In this document: positions 8,584-17,800 of the stretch, one piece after another
Numbering within the stretch: the first letter of the stretch is position 1
Layout: the number at the start of each line of letters is the position of its first letter
Source of the DNA: Stappia stellulata DSM 5886
GTDB lineage: Bacteria > Pseudomonadota > Alphaproteobacteria > Rhizobiales > Stappiaceae
Direction: 5' to 3'
NCBI RefSeq assembly: GCF_000423705.1
Contig: NZ_KE384083.1
Location: 186,001-250,000, forward strand
DNA: 64,000 nt
Made by a program: the position numbers and the translations under genes
The notes under the pieces: model-generated
What the model saw: only the letters and a program-made list of their open reading frames with translations
The model's database searches: none
What the model was told of the DNA's origin: nothing

Positions 8584-11500
8584 CCGATCGTCTCCCCTTG
8601 TGTCAAAGTCAGTGCCGCGCGCGTCGAATTGCGCCGCGGCGTCCAGAGGCCGCGCTCCACCGCCTCGCGGAAGCGCGCCGTGATTTCCTCAAGCGCCTTG
8701 GGATTGGCATCTGCGAGAAAATCCCGCACCGCCTCGTCATCCAGATAGGCATCATACAGCTGGTCGAAGTGATGGTCCCCGACCGCATGGGTCGTCGCCG
8801 CGAAGGCGAAAAGATAGTCGACCGTCGCCGCGATCTCGAAGGCCCCCTTGTAACCGTGGCGCATGACGCCGGCGATCCATTTCGGGTTGGCCGCGCGCCC
8901 GCGCACCACCCGGCCGATCTCCTCCGACAGCGTACGGATCACCGGACGCTCGGGCCGCGAATGGTCGTTGTGATAGACCTTCGGCGCATCGCCCTTCAGC
9001 GTTTCAACCGTCGCCGCCAGTCCGCCCTCGAACTGGTAGTAGTCGTCGCTGTCGAGAAGATCGTGCTCGCGGTTGTCCTGATTGTGCAGAACCGCATCGA
9101 CCTGCGACAGGCGCGTCTCCAGCGCGTCCCGAGCGCCCTCGCCCTGAGCGCCGCCGCCATAGGCGTAACCGCCCCACGCCAGAAACGCATCGGCGAAGTC
9201 GGCGCGGTTCGACCACACGCCCTCGTCGATCAGCGCCTGAAGGCCCGCACCATAGGCGCCGGGCTTGGAGCCGAAGACGCGGTAGACGGCCTTGCGCGCC
9301 GCACCGTCCGCCGGTTCGCCGGCTTCCGTCAGCCGCTTCGTCTCGACCCGCACCGCGTGGGCCAGTGGATTGGCGTCCGCCGGCTCGTCGAGCGCCGCGA
9401 TTGCCGCGACGGCCGACTGGAACAGGTCGATCTGATGCGGGAAGGCGTCGCGGAAAAAGCCGGAGATCCGAAGCGTCACGTCGATGCGCGGCCGTCCGAG
9501 ATCCGAGAGCGACAGGATGTCGAAGCCGGTCACTCGCCCCGAGCCCGGCTCCCATTTCGGCCGCGTGCCGATCAGCGCCAGCGCCTGCGCCACATCGTCG
9601 CCGCCGGTGCGCATGTTGGCCGTGCCCCAGCAGGTCAGCACCACGGCCTGCGGATACTCGCCCTCGTCCTGGAAATGCCGCTCGACCAGCCGTTCCGCGC
9701 TGGCCGCGCCGATCTTCCAGGAGGTCTGTGTCGGCACCGCGCGCACGTCGACGGAGTAGAAATTGCGCCCCGTCGGCAGCACATCCGGGCGCCCCCGCGT
9801 CGGCGCGCCGGAAGGACCGGGCGGCACGAAGCGTCCGCCAAGCGCGTCGAGAAGCCCTCGCATCTCGCCCGCGCCGGAGGAAACCACCGCCGGAGCGATC
9901 CGCGTCTCGATCTCGCCAAGCACCGCGCGCGTCGCGGTCCAGCCCTCAGGCGCCTCGCCGCGTGCGATCACGTCAGCGGCCAGCAGCTCCAGCCGCTCCA
10001 CCGTATCGCCCGCACTGCGCCAGGGCGCATCAGAGACACGGGCCAGCGCATCTGGCCTTGCTCCCTGCCAGGCCGCCTCGAAAGCGCAGTCGAGCGGATC
10101 GAACGCCTCGCCGTCTTTCGTCATCCCGGACGGAGCGTCAGCGGAGATCCGGGATCGGGGAGCCACGGTCCCCTCATCGTCTTCCGGCTCTCCGATCCCG
10201 GCTCGCGCGTTGCTTGGCCGGGATGACGCCGAGGTGAGTCCCAGATCCTGCGTCAGCGCGCGGGTGATCCCGGCGTTTTCGGCGCCCTCGCCACGCGGAA
10301 CGCGCACCATCGCCGACAGCAAATCGGTCAGAAGCCGCCCTTCGGGCGCATGGCCCAGAACATGCAGCCCGTCGCGGATCTGCAATTCCTTGAGATCGCA
10401 GAGATGCGCGTCGAGCCGCGCCAGGCGCGTTTCCTCGTCCATGTCGTCGGTGAGGCCGATATCGCGGTCGAGACCGTGGCGGGTCGCGGTGTCCAGAATG
10501 TCGCGGGTCAGCGCCTTGAGGCGGCGCGGATCGACCCCTTGCGCCAGATAATACTCGTCGAGCAGCACCTCCAGGTCACCGGAAACGCCGTGACTTTCAG
10601 CCCGCGTCATCGGCGGCGTCAGGTGATCGACGATGACGGCGGCATTGCGCCGTTTCGCCTGTGCGCCCTCGCCCGGATCGTTGACGATGAAGGGATAGAC
10701 GTTCGGCACCGGCCCGAGCACGGCTTCGGGAAAACAGTCTTGCGACAGTGCCAGCGCCTTGCCGGGCAGCCATTCCAGATTGCCGTGCTTGCCCAGATGC
10801 ACGACCGCATGGACGCCGAGCACCTCGCGCAGCCAGATGTAGAAGGCGAAATAGTGATGCGGCGGAACGAGATCCGGGTCGTGATAGGTCGCTTTCGGAT
10901 CGATGTTGTAGCCACGCGCGGGCTGAATGCCGACAACCGCATTTCCGAAGGCCGTGACCGCGAGACGGAACGCACCGTTGTCGACATGAGGGTCGTCTTC
11001 CGGCGCACCCCAGCGCTGCGTCACCGCATCGCGCACCGACTTCGGCAGTCGGTCGAACTGAATTGCGTAATCCGCGAGCGCAAGCGCTGCTCCGCCGTGA
11101 CGCGCGCGGCGGTCTTCCAGCGCGTTGGTCGGCCCGGAGCTGATCGCCTCCATCAGCGCGGCCGAATCCCGTGGTACACCCGAAACCGCGTAGCCCGCGT
11201 CTTGAAGCGCCGTCAGCACCGCAACGCAGGAAGCGGGCGTATCGAGCCCGACGCCATTGGCGAGCCGCCCGTCCTTGTTGGGATAGTTGGCGAGGATCAG
11301 CGCGAGTTTCTTTTCCGCCGCCGGCGTGCTGCGCAGCGCTGCCATGCGCGCGGCAAGCTCGGCGACGAAATCGATGCGGTCGGCCTTGGGCACGAAACGC
11401 ACCGGCAAGGACTGGGTGAGCGGGTCGCGCTCGCCCTGCTCCTTGAAAGAAACGGCGCGGGTGGTGATGCGCCCGTCGATTTCCGGCAGCACCACATGCA

Positions 11501-12449
11501 TCGCCAGATCGCGGATCGAAAGTCCCTGGTCGGCGGACTGCCATCCCTCTTCCGAGGAGGAGGAAAACACCACCTGCAGCACGGGCGCGCCGGGCGCATC
11601 GAGCGGCGTCGGCCGATGCGCGACACCCGCCTTGGAGACGGCAAAGGCCGTGGCGTTGAGCACGACGGCGGGGGCGGCCTCCTCGAACAGCGAGGCGAGA
11701 ACGGCGGCGGATTCGGCATCCTTCAGCGAAGCGACAAAGACCGGCAGCGGGTTCAGCCCGCGCGCGGCAAGCGCTGCGGCAAGCGCCTCCACCGGCTCCG
11801 TGGCCGCACTTTGCATCAGCGCGCGGTAAAAGACGATGGCGGCCACCGGCGCATCCGGATCGCGCCACGCCGCCTTGAGGTCGTCGAATGCGGCAGCGGT
11901 TGCCCCGGGGCGAAACAGACCGGCGCGCGGCAGGGTGCGCGGCGGATCGGGTTCCCTCGTCCCGTCGAGCAGGTGACGGGCATGGGACAGGAGATTGGCG
12001 AGATTGTCCGCGCCCCCTTCCGCGCAATAACGCCACAACCGGTGCACCTCGTCGGTGTCCAGCGTGGAGCGTGCGGCAAGATCGGCGTCCCAGCGGTCGT
12101 CGCCCGGCATCACGGCGAGCTTGACGCCATAGCCATTGGCAAGCTCGCCGAGCCGCTCCAGACCGTAGGGCCAGTATTCCGCACCGCCCAGCAGCCTGAC
12201 GATCACCAGCCGCGATCCCCTGAGCGTCGCATCCGCGTAGAGATCGACCGAATAGGGATGCGACAGCGCAAGCAGGCTGGCAAGGCGCAGCGAAGGTGCC
12301 TCCCCGCCCAGACGACGCGCAGCGCCCGCAAGCGAGGCAAGCTCCGTATCGGCTGCGGAGAGAAAGACGACATCGGCGGGCGTCTGCTCCAGATCGACCG
12401 CCTCGTCGCCCTCGTCGATGCGCCCGCTGCGCCCGGCCAGGATATGCAT
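8580..12449 (-). CDS. cobN: Cobaltochelatase subunit CobN
   Basis: 1289 aa, close to the family size. It shows the invariant HLGKHGNLEWLPGK motif near residue 550 and the C-terminal DYYQFEGG and NPKWIAGVMRHGYKGA segments of CobN/BchH-type large chelatase subunits. It inserts Co(II) into hydrogenobyrinic acid a,c-diamide with CobS and CobT, which are not in this window. The start is the ATG at 12449 (MHILAGRSG); the longer frame runs back into cobW. Residues about 741-777 are encoded by a palindromic repeat inserted in frame (10119-10228), giving a Ser/Arg/Asp-rich low-complexity stretch absent from the usual family sequence. Confidence 0.96.
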   Translation of the reverse strand: MHILAGRSGRIDEGDEAVDLEQTPADVVFLSAADTELASLAGAARRLGGEAPSLRLASLLALSHPYSVDLYADATLRGSRLVIVRLLGGAEYWPYGLERLGELANGYGVKLAVMPGDDRWDADLAARSTLDTDEVHRLWRYCAEGGADNLANLLSHARHLLDGTREPDPPRTLPRAGLFRPGATAAAFDDLKAAWRDPDAPVAAIVFYRALMQSAATEPVEALAAALAARGLNPLPVFVASLKDAESAAVLASLFEEAAPAVVLNATAFAVSKAGVAHRPTPLDAPGAPVLQVVFSSSSEEGWQSADQGLSIRDLAMHVVLPEIDGRITTRAVSFKEQGERDPLTQSLPVRFVPKADRIDFVAELAARMAALRSTPAAEKKLALILANYPNKDGRLANGVGLDTPASCVAVLTALQDAGYAVSGVPRDSAALMEAISSGPTNALEDRRARHGGAALALADYAIQFDRLPKSVRDAVTQRWGAPEDDPHVDNGAFRLAVTAFGNAVVGIQPARGYNIDPKATYHDPDLVPPHHYFAFYIWLREVLGVHAVVHLGKHGNLEWLPGKALALSQDCFPEAVLGPVPNVYPFIVNDPGEGAQAKRRNAAVIVDHLTPPMTRAESHGVSGDLEVLLDEYYLAQGVDPRRLKALTRDILDTATRHGLDRDIGLTDDMDEETRLARLDAHLCDLKELQIRDGLHVLGHAPEGRLLTDLLSAMVRVPRGEGAENAGITRALTQDLGLTSASSRPSNARAGIGEPEDDEGTVAPRSRISADAPSGMTKDGEAFDPLDCAFEAAWQGARPDALARVSDAPWRSAGDTVERLELLAADVIARGEAPEGWTATRAVLGEIETRIAPAVVSSGAGEMRGLLDALGGRFVPPGPSGAPTRGRPDVLPTGRNFYSVDVRAVPTQTSWKIGAASAERLVERHFQDEGEYPQAVVLTCWGTANMRTGGDDVAQALALIGTRPKWEPGSGRVTGFDILSLSDLGRPRIDVTLRISGFFRDAFPHQIDLFQSAVAAIAALDEPADANPLAHAVRVETKRLTEAGEPADGAARKAVYRVFGSKPGAYGAGLQALIDEGVWSNRADFADAFLAWGGYAYGGGAQGEGARDALETRLSQVDAVLHNQDNREHDLLDSDDYYQFEGGLAATVETLKGDAPKVYHNDHSRPERPVIRTLSEEIGRVVRGRAANPKWIAGVMRHGYKGAFEIAATVDYLFAFAATTHAVGDHHFDQLYDAYLDDEAVRDFLADANPKALEEITARFREAVERGLWTPRRNSTRAALTLTQGETIG
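10119..10228. repeat. Palindromic repeat element inside cobN
   Basis: 110-bp inverted-repeat element. The left end CGTCATCCCGG (10119-10129) is the exact reverse complement of the right end CCGGGATGACG (10218-10228). The inner parts of the arms, such as GATCCGGGATCGGGGAGCC against GGCTCTCCGATCCCGG, also pair, giving two arms of about 45 bp around a 20-bp centre. GTCATCCCGG-type palindromes are familiar intergenic repeats in alphaproteobacterial genomes. Here the element is translated in frame as part of CobN. Confidence 0.85.
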
Positions 12450-12489
12450 GTCGTCTCCTCCTGCCGCGACGGATCGCGTGCCGTTTGGC

Positions 12490-13608
12490 TCAGGCCGCCA
12501 GCGCGTCGGTGAGGATCGCGCGGGCGCGACCGAGGTCGAAGCCGGCGAGGCCAATCACCACCAGCTGCCCCGTGCCGCGCGCATCGCGGGCGAACCAGGT
12601 TTCCACGCGCGGGCCGACCGCCTGCACCATCGCCGGTGCCGCCTTGCCGTCGATCGCCACCGCGCCCTTGATCCGAAGCACGCCGGGGGTCGCCATCGCC
12701 GCTTCCACCCGCGCCTTCAGGTCGGCCAGCGAGGCAACCGACGGAAGCGCCACGACATGGCTTTCGAAGGCATCGTGGTCATGATCGTGATGATGGTGAT
12801 GGTGGTCGTGGTCGTGGTCGTGATCGTGATCATCGTCATGATCGCGGTGATGGTCGTGCTGCGCCTCGTGATGGCTCTTGCGGCCGTCCATGTCGTCTTC
12901 CGCGGCACTTGCCCGGCCAAGCAGCACGTCGGCTGCGAGAATGCCCTTTTCCGCCGTGACGATCTCAACCGCCGGGCGCAGGCGCGCCGCGACGCGGGTC
13001 CGCACCGCTTCAAGCGCTGCGGCATCGACCAGGTCCGCCTTGTTCAGCACCACGAGGTCGGCACAGGCGAGCTGGTCTTCGAAGAGTTCCTCGACCGGAC
13101 TGTCATGATCGAGCGCATCATCTGCGGCGCGTTGCGCTGCGACTGCCGCCTCGTCGCTCGCAACGCGCCCTTCCGCGACCGCCGCCGTATCGACCACTGT
13201 CACCACGGCATCGACGGTCACGCGGGTTTTCACGCTCGGCCAGGAAAACGCCCGCACCAGCGGCTGCGGCAGCGCCAGGCCGGACGTCTCGATGACGATG
13301 TGATCGGGTGCGTCGTCGCGCGCAATCAGCATCTCCATGGTGGGGAGGAAATCGTCGGCCACCGTGCAGCAGATGCAGCCATTGGTGAGTTCCACCACAT
13401 CCTCCGCCGCGCAATCGGGGTCCGCACAGCCGTCGACCAGCGAACCGTCGAAGCCCATGTCGCCGAACTCGTTGACGATCAGCGCGATGCGCTTTCCCTT
13501 GGCCTCGCGCAGCAGGTTGGACAGCAGCGTCGTCTTTCCCGCTCCCAGAAATCCGGTAATGATCGTGGCGGGAATTTTCGGCTTCGGCGTTTGAGAGGAC
13601 GCGGTCAT
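12490..13608 (-). CDS. cobW: CobW, G3E-family GTPase metallochaperone of cobalamin synthesis
   Basis: 372 aa. P-loop ITGFLGAGKTTLLSNLL at the N-terminus, the metal-binding CxCC motif in NGCICCTVADD near residue 80, and LNKADLVD as the G4 motif. A histidine/aspartate-rich linker of about 35 residues lies near residues 235-275, followed by the CobW C-terminal domain. The protein is thought to deliver Co(II) to the CobNST chelatase, which matches its place between cobP and cobN. The ATG overlaps the cobP stop by 4 bp. Confidence 0.95.
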   Translation of the reverse strand: MTASSQTPKPKIPATIITGFLGAGKTTLLSNLLREAKGKRIALIVNEFGDMGFDGSLVDGCADPDCAAEDVVELTNGCICCTVADDFLPTMEMLIARDDAPDHIVIETSGLALPQPLVRAFSWPSVKTRVTVDAVVTVVDTAAVAEGRVASDEAAVAAQRAADDALDHDSPVEELFEDQLACADLVVLNKADLVDAAALEAVRTRVAARLRPAVEIVTAEKGILAADVLLGRASAAEDDMDGRKSHHEAQHDHHRDHDDDHDHDHDHDHHHHHHDHDHDAFESHVVALPSVASLADLKARVEAAMATPGVLRIKGAVAIDGKAAPAMVQAVGPRVETWFARDARGTGQLVVIGLAGFDLGRARAILTDALAA

Positions 13609-14156
13609 AGGCGGATCTCCGGTTGAGCGTGGGACGGTTTGAGCACGAGCGGCAGGCCGGCGGCGATCAGCACCACCGCGTCCGCCGCCTCGGCAATGGA
13701 TCTGTTGAGGCGCCCCTGCGCATCGCGAAAGCGGCGCGCCAGGGCATTTTCCGGCACGATGCCCGAGCCGACTTCATTGGTGACGCAAACGACGGGGCCG
13801 GCTGCCGCGGCAAGGGCCGACACCAGCGCAGCCGTTTCCGCCTCGATATCGGCCTCGGCGAACATCAGGTTGGAGAGCCAGAGCGTCAGACAGTCGACGA
13901 GGATCGCGCGTTCGGGCGTGCTTTCGCGCGCGATCACATCGGCGATGGCGCGCTGTTCCTCGATCGTTGCCCAGCCGTCGCCGCGCTGGATACGGTGACG
14001 CGCCACACGCTCTTCCATTTCTGCGTCATGGGGGGTGCAGGTCGCCACATAGACGGGCGCGAGCCGGCTGTCGCGAATCAATGCTTCCGCATAGACGCTC
14101 TTGCCCGAGCGCGCGCCGCCCGTCACCAACACGCAATGCGCGGCGGGAACGGTCAT
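13605..14156 (-). CDS. cobP: Bifunctional adenosylcobinamide kinase/guanylyltransferase (CobP/CobU)
   Basis: 183 aa. N-terminal Walker A VTGGARSGKSVYAE, the guanylylation region RVARHRIQRGDGW with the candidate His, VDCLTLWLSN and VTNEVGSGIVPE are diagnostic. It phosphorylates adenosylcobinamide and converts it to the GDP derivative. It is the first gene after the cobalamin riboswitch, starting about 125 bp downstream of the aptamer, and its stop overlaps the cobW start. Confidence 0.95.
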   Translation of the reverse strand: MTVPAAHCVLVTGGARSGKSVYAEALIRDSRLAPVYVATCTPHDAEMEERVARHRIQRGDGWATIEEQRAIADVIARESTPERAILVDCLTLWLSNLMFAEADIEAETAALVSALAAAAGPVVCVTNEVGSGIVPENALARRFRDAQGRLNRSIAEAADAVVLIAAGLPLVLKPSHAQPEIRL

Positions 14157-14671
14157 GGATGCCGCACGCCCGACGGCAGACGAATTGCGGGACAGGAGCC
14201 GACGGAAAATGCCCGTCCGGCGAAATGCGAAATCATATGGCAGGCCTCCTGCCGTCCACCCGACGGCTTGCGACGTTTTTCCCGTTCCGGCTCGTCTCCT
14301 GGCTTACGGGTCGTCGCCGGTCCTTGCCCTTCCCGGACACGATGCGTGTCCAGTGGTCTGCGCAAGGGGGCTCGCCGCTCACAGTTGCGGGGGCAGCTGC
14401 GGATTCGGGAGCCCGGATTGGGTCCTCCCCCACCGCATTCCGACTTTCCCCTTCCCTTGAGGCTTGAGCCTGCGCGGGAAGGACCGGAGGCCAAGTCATA
14501 ACCCGGCACGGTCCGCGCAACAAGCGCAGGTGCATTTCCCGCCACATGCGCGCGCAATGCGTTGAAAACCCCGCTTGTGGAAAAGTTTTTGGGACAAGGC
14601 CCTTGGCAAGGCGGGCATCCGTTTGCTATATGCTCGCCACCGACGCGATGCAGGACATCGCTCGAGAGTGT
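14157..14671. other. Intergenic region between cobP and tRNA-Asn
   Basis: 515 bp with no convincing coding frame. It holds the minus-strand cobalamin riboswitch, the leader between aptamer and cobP, the cob operon promoter (somewhere above about 14480), and the tRNA-Asn promoter close to 14600-14671. Confidence 0.7.
14283..14470 (-). ncRNA. Cobalamin (AdoCbl) riboswitch
   Basis: Read on the minus strand, the leader contains, in order, GGGAAAGTCGGAATGCGGTG, CTGCCCCCGCAACTGTGAGC, ACCACTG, GGGAAGG and the B12 box AAGCCAGGAGACGAGCC. The core of the box occupies 14289-14304. This is the full conserved series of the cobalamin aptamer. It precedes cobP and should lower expression of the cobP-cobQ operon when adenosylcobalamin is abundant. 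I did not define the expression platform; boundaries are approximate. Confidence 0.93.
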
Positions 14672-14747
14672 TCCCCGGTAGCTCAGTTGGTAGAGCAAGC
14701 GGCTGTTAACCGCTGGGTCGCTGGTTCGAGTCCGGCCCGGGGAGCCA
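14672..14747 (+). tRNA. tRNA-Asn (anticodon GTT)
   Basis: 76-nt cloverleaf. Acceptor TCCCCGG pairs with CCGGGGA, with discriminator G and encoded CCA (14745-14747). The D-arm is GCTCAGTTGGTAGAGC, the anticodon stem GCGGCT/AACCGC has GTT at 14705-14707, and the T-arm contains GGTTCGAGTCC. It lies immediately upstream of the Roco-TIR gene, and tRNA genes are common island integration sites. I saw no second copy of its 3' end within the window. Confidence 0.97.
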
Positions 14748-14899
14748 TTCTCCTTTTTCCAAAAATTCTTCCGTACTCACGTCTTGCAAGCGTTGACCCC
14801 CAACGGATTGCACGTCAGGCGTTTCCCGTTCCATTGCGTGGACTTCCGGCTGTATGCTTTGAATTCGTCATTCGATTCAAGCATTGAGGGGGTCTTGCC

Positions 14900-17800
14900 T
14901 TGCGCGACCGAGATCACGCCGCCTCGGCTTCCGGGACCGAGGAGGCTCTGCGCCGGATCGCGATATGCAAGACCGACAGAAGCGAAGACCTCGACCTTGG
15001 CGGCCTCGCCTTGCAGGACGTCCCGGAAGAGATCTTGGAGCTGACATGGCTGAAACGGCTTTACCTCGGCCTTGCGGCAGACGCCCGCAAAAAGCCGGTC
15101 GTTGAGCTTTCCGACACAGAATCATGCAACGCGTTCCGCGCATTGCCGAATGCTCTCTCCTCTGCGCTGCCGCACCTGGAAGAGCTCGACTGCTCCTACA
15201 CCGAAGTGACCGACCTCACTCCGCTCACCGGCCTGACCGCGCTGCAGAACCTCGACTGCTACGACACGAAGGTGGACGACCTCACTCCGCTCACGGGAAT
15301 GACCGCACTGCAAAGCCTCGACTGTTCCGTCACGAAGGTGGCCGACCTCACTCCGCTCACAGGCCTGACCGCGCTGCAGAGCCTCGCCTGCTTCAGCACG
15401 AAGGTGGCCGACCTCACTCCGCTCACAGGCCTGACCGCGCTGCAGAGCCTCGCCTGCTTCAGCACGAAGGTGGCCGACCTCACTCCGCTCAAAGGCCTGA
15501 CCGCGCTGAAGAGCCTCAGCTGCTCCGGCACGAAGGTGGACGACCTCACTCCGCTCACGGGAATGACCGCACTGCAAAGCCTCGACTGTTCCGTCACGAA
15601 GGTGGCCGACCTCACACCGCTCAAGGGACTGACGTCGCTGCAAAGCTTCGAATTCTTCGAAACCCCGGTGGCTGACCTTGCCCCGCTCACCGGGCTCACC
15701 GCGCTGCAGAGCCTTGTCTGCTCCGACACGAAAGTCACCGATCTCACCCCGCTCTCGGGCCTGACGGCGCTGCGGCGCCTTGTTTGCTGCGAAGCACAAA
15801 TCGAGGTCCCGCCACCGCACCACGTCTGGATGGGGAACGCGCTGGAAAACCTCCATCTTTTTCGAACGAGCATCCCGGGGATCCCGTCGGAAGTCCTCTC
15901 CTCCAGCTATGGCGACAACTGTCTCGATTCGTTGCGCGCCCATCTCGCCGATCTCGGCGACACGCCGGTCGAGATGACCGATGCCAAGCTCATGATCCTC
16001 GGCAACGGGCGCGTGGGAAAAACCCAGGTCTTGCGCCGGTTGCGCGGTGCGGCCTTCGAGGAAAATGCGGATTCCACCCACGGCATTCTCGTGGCCGATC
16101 TCCCCGTTCCGGAGCGTGCCGCCGGCGATCCCGCGCGGTTTCATGTCTGGGATTTCGGCGGACAGGATATCTATCACGGCACGCATGCGCTCTTCCTGCG
16201 CAGCCGCGCGGTCTTCATCATCTGCTGGACCCCGGAGATGGAAGACAGCGCAACCCATGAGTATGACGGCCTGCGCTTTCGCAATTATCCGCTCGCCTAT
16301 TGGCTCGATCACGTGCGCCAGTTCGCCGGCGTCGATGCGCCCGTTCTCGTCGTGCAGACGCAATGCGACGAGATCAAGGATGAGCGCGGTCTTCCGGAGG
16401 CGGCCCGGGACGCCCTCGAGGCGTTTTCCGGTTTCAAGCGCGCCCTTCATACCAGTGCGCGCGAGGGTCACGGATTTGCAAGCCTCAAGGAGGCTTTGAA
16501 CCGGGCCTATACGTACTTCAACCCGCCCCTGATCGGGCCGGGTCGCGCAAGCGTGAAGGCACAGATCGAGGCCTGGCAGGCAGAAGACAGCGGGCGACCC
16601 GCCAACAAACGCAAGCACCAGACGCTGAGCTACACGGCCTATCGGCAGCTATGCGAGAGGACCGGCACTGTCTCAGACCCGGCGATGCTCCTGAAGTTCC
16701 TGCATAACGCGGGAACCGTGTTCCACCGGGACGGCATCCTGCACGACAAGATCATCCTCGATCAGCAATGGGCGCTGGAAGCGATCTATGCCGTCTTCCA
16801 CCGGGAGCTGTGCTACCGCGCGCTCAAGAACGCGGGCGGGCGCTTCAACCGGCAGGATCTGGGGCTGTATCTGTGGGACGCGACCTATTCGCTCGAGGAG
16901 CAGCGGCTGTTCCTGTCGATGATGCAAAGCTGCGGGATCTGCTTTGCGCATCGCACCGCCCATGACCTCGATCCCGACACGACCGAGTATATCGCGCCGG
17001 AACTTCTGCCCGCAGGGCGTCCGGGCCACGTGACGCGACTGTGGGAGGTCGAGAGCGAGCGGGAGCGAGAAATCGAGTTCGCCTGCGATGTCCTGCCCGA
17101 GACGCTCATCCGCGGCATCATCTCGAAAATCGGACAACGGGCCGGCATCGACGGCGACTACTGGGCAAGCGGGCTCTCCGTCTTCGAAGCGGGATCGGGC
17201 ACGCACATCCTGATCGAACAGATGCGCTCCGGACCGGACAGCTGGGGCGGACGCATCGTCCTGCGCCTGCGCCCGCAGGACGACTCGTCCACGCTCAGCC
17301 CGGTTGCAGTGGAGCTCCTGGTCGAGACGATAGAACGGGAGGCCGCACGATTTGGCATTTCGCTCGACATCGAGGGAGATGAGATGCGGGCTCGTCTCCG
17401 AAGCGCACAGGAAGAGCCCGCCCTGGCGTTTTCGCAACCCGGGTCGGACGTCCCCGAATGCTTCGTGTCCTATGCTTGGGCGGATGACAAGACGCCCGAG
17501 GGGCGCGACCGCGAGGCCGGCGTCGACCGTCTTTGCGAGGCGTATGAAGGGCGCGGCATTCACATCATCCGCGACAAGGCCAATCTCGGCTTCGGCGACA
17601 GCATCCCGAAATTCATGAAGCGCATCGGCGGCGGGGACCGTGTCTTCGTGTTCCTGAGCGACAAATACCTGACGTCACCCAATTGCATGTTCGAACTGTC
17701 GGAGATCTGGCGCACCGCGCGACGCGACGACGACGCCTTCATGGACCGCGTCCGCGTGTTCACGGTCGGGACGGTCGACATCTGGAGCCCGGCCGGACGG

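Noticed and set aside
8598-12512. Long plus-strand open frames opposite cobN.
   Set aside because: Arg/His-rich shadow frames of a high-GC gene, with no recognisable domain.
14748-14899. Search for a second attachment site or integrase after tRNA-Asn.
   Set aside because: No repeat of the tRNA 3' end and no integrase gene is visible here or after the Roco-TIR gene; an island can only be proposed from gene content.
15259-15873. Long minus-strand open frames across the LRR repeats of the Roco-TIR gene.
   Set aside because: They mirror the 66-bp coding repeats in another frame and have no family features; the plus-strand protein is clearly real.
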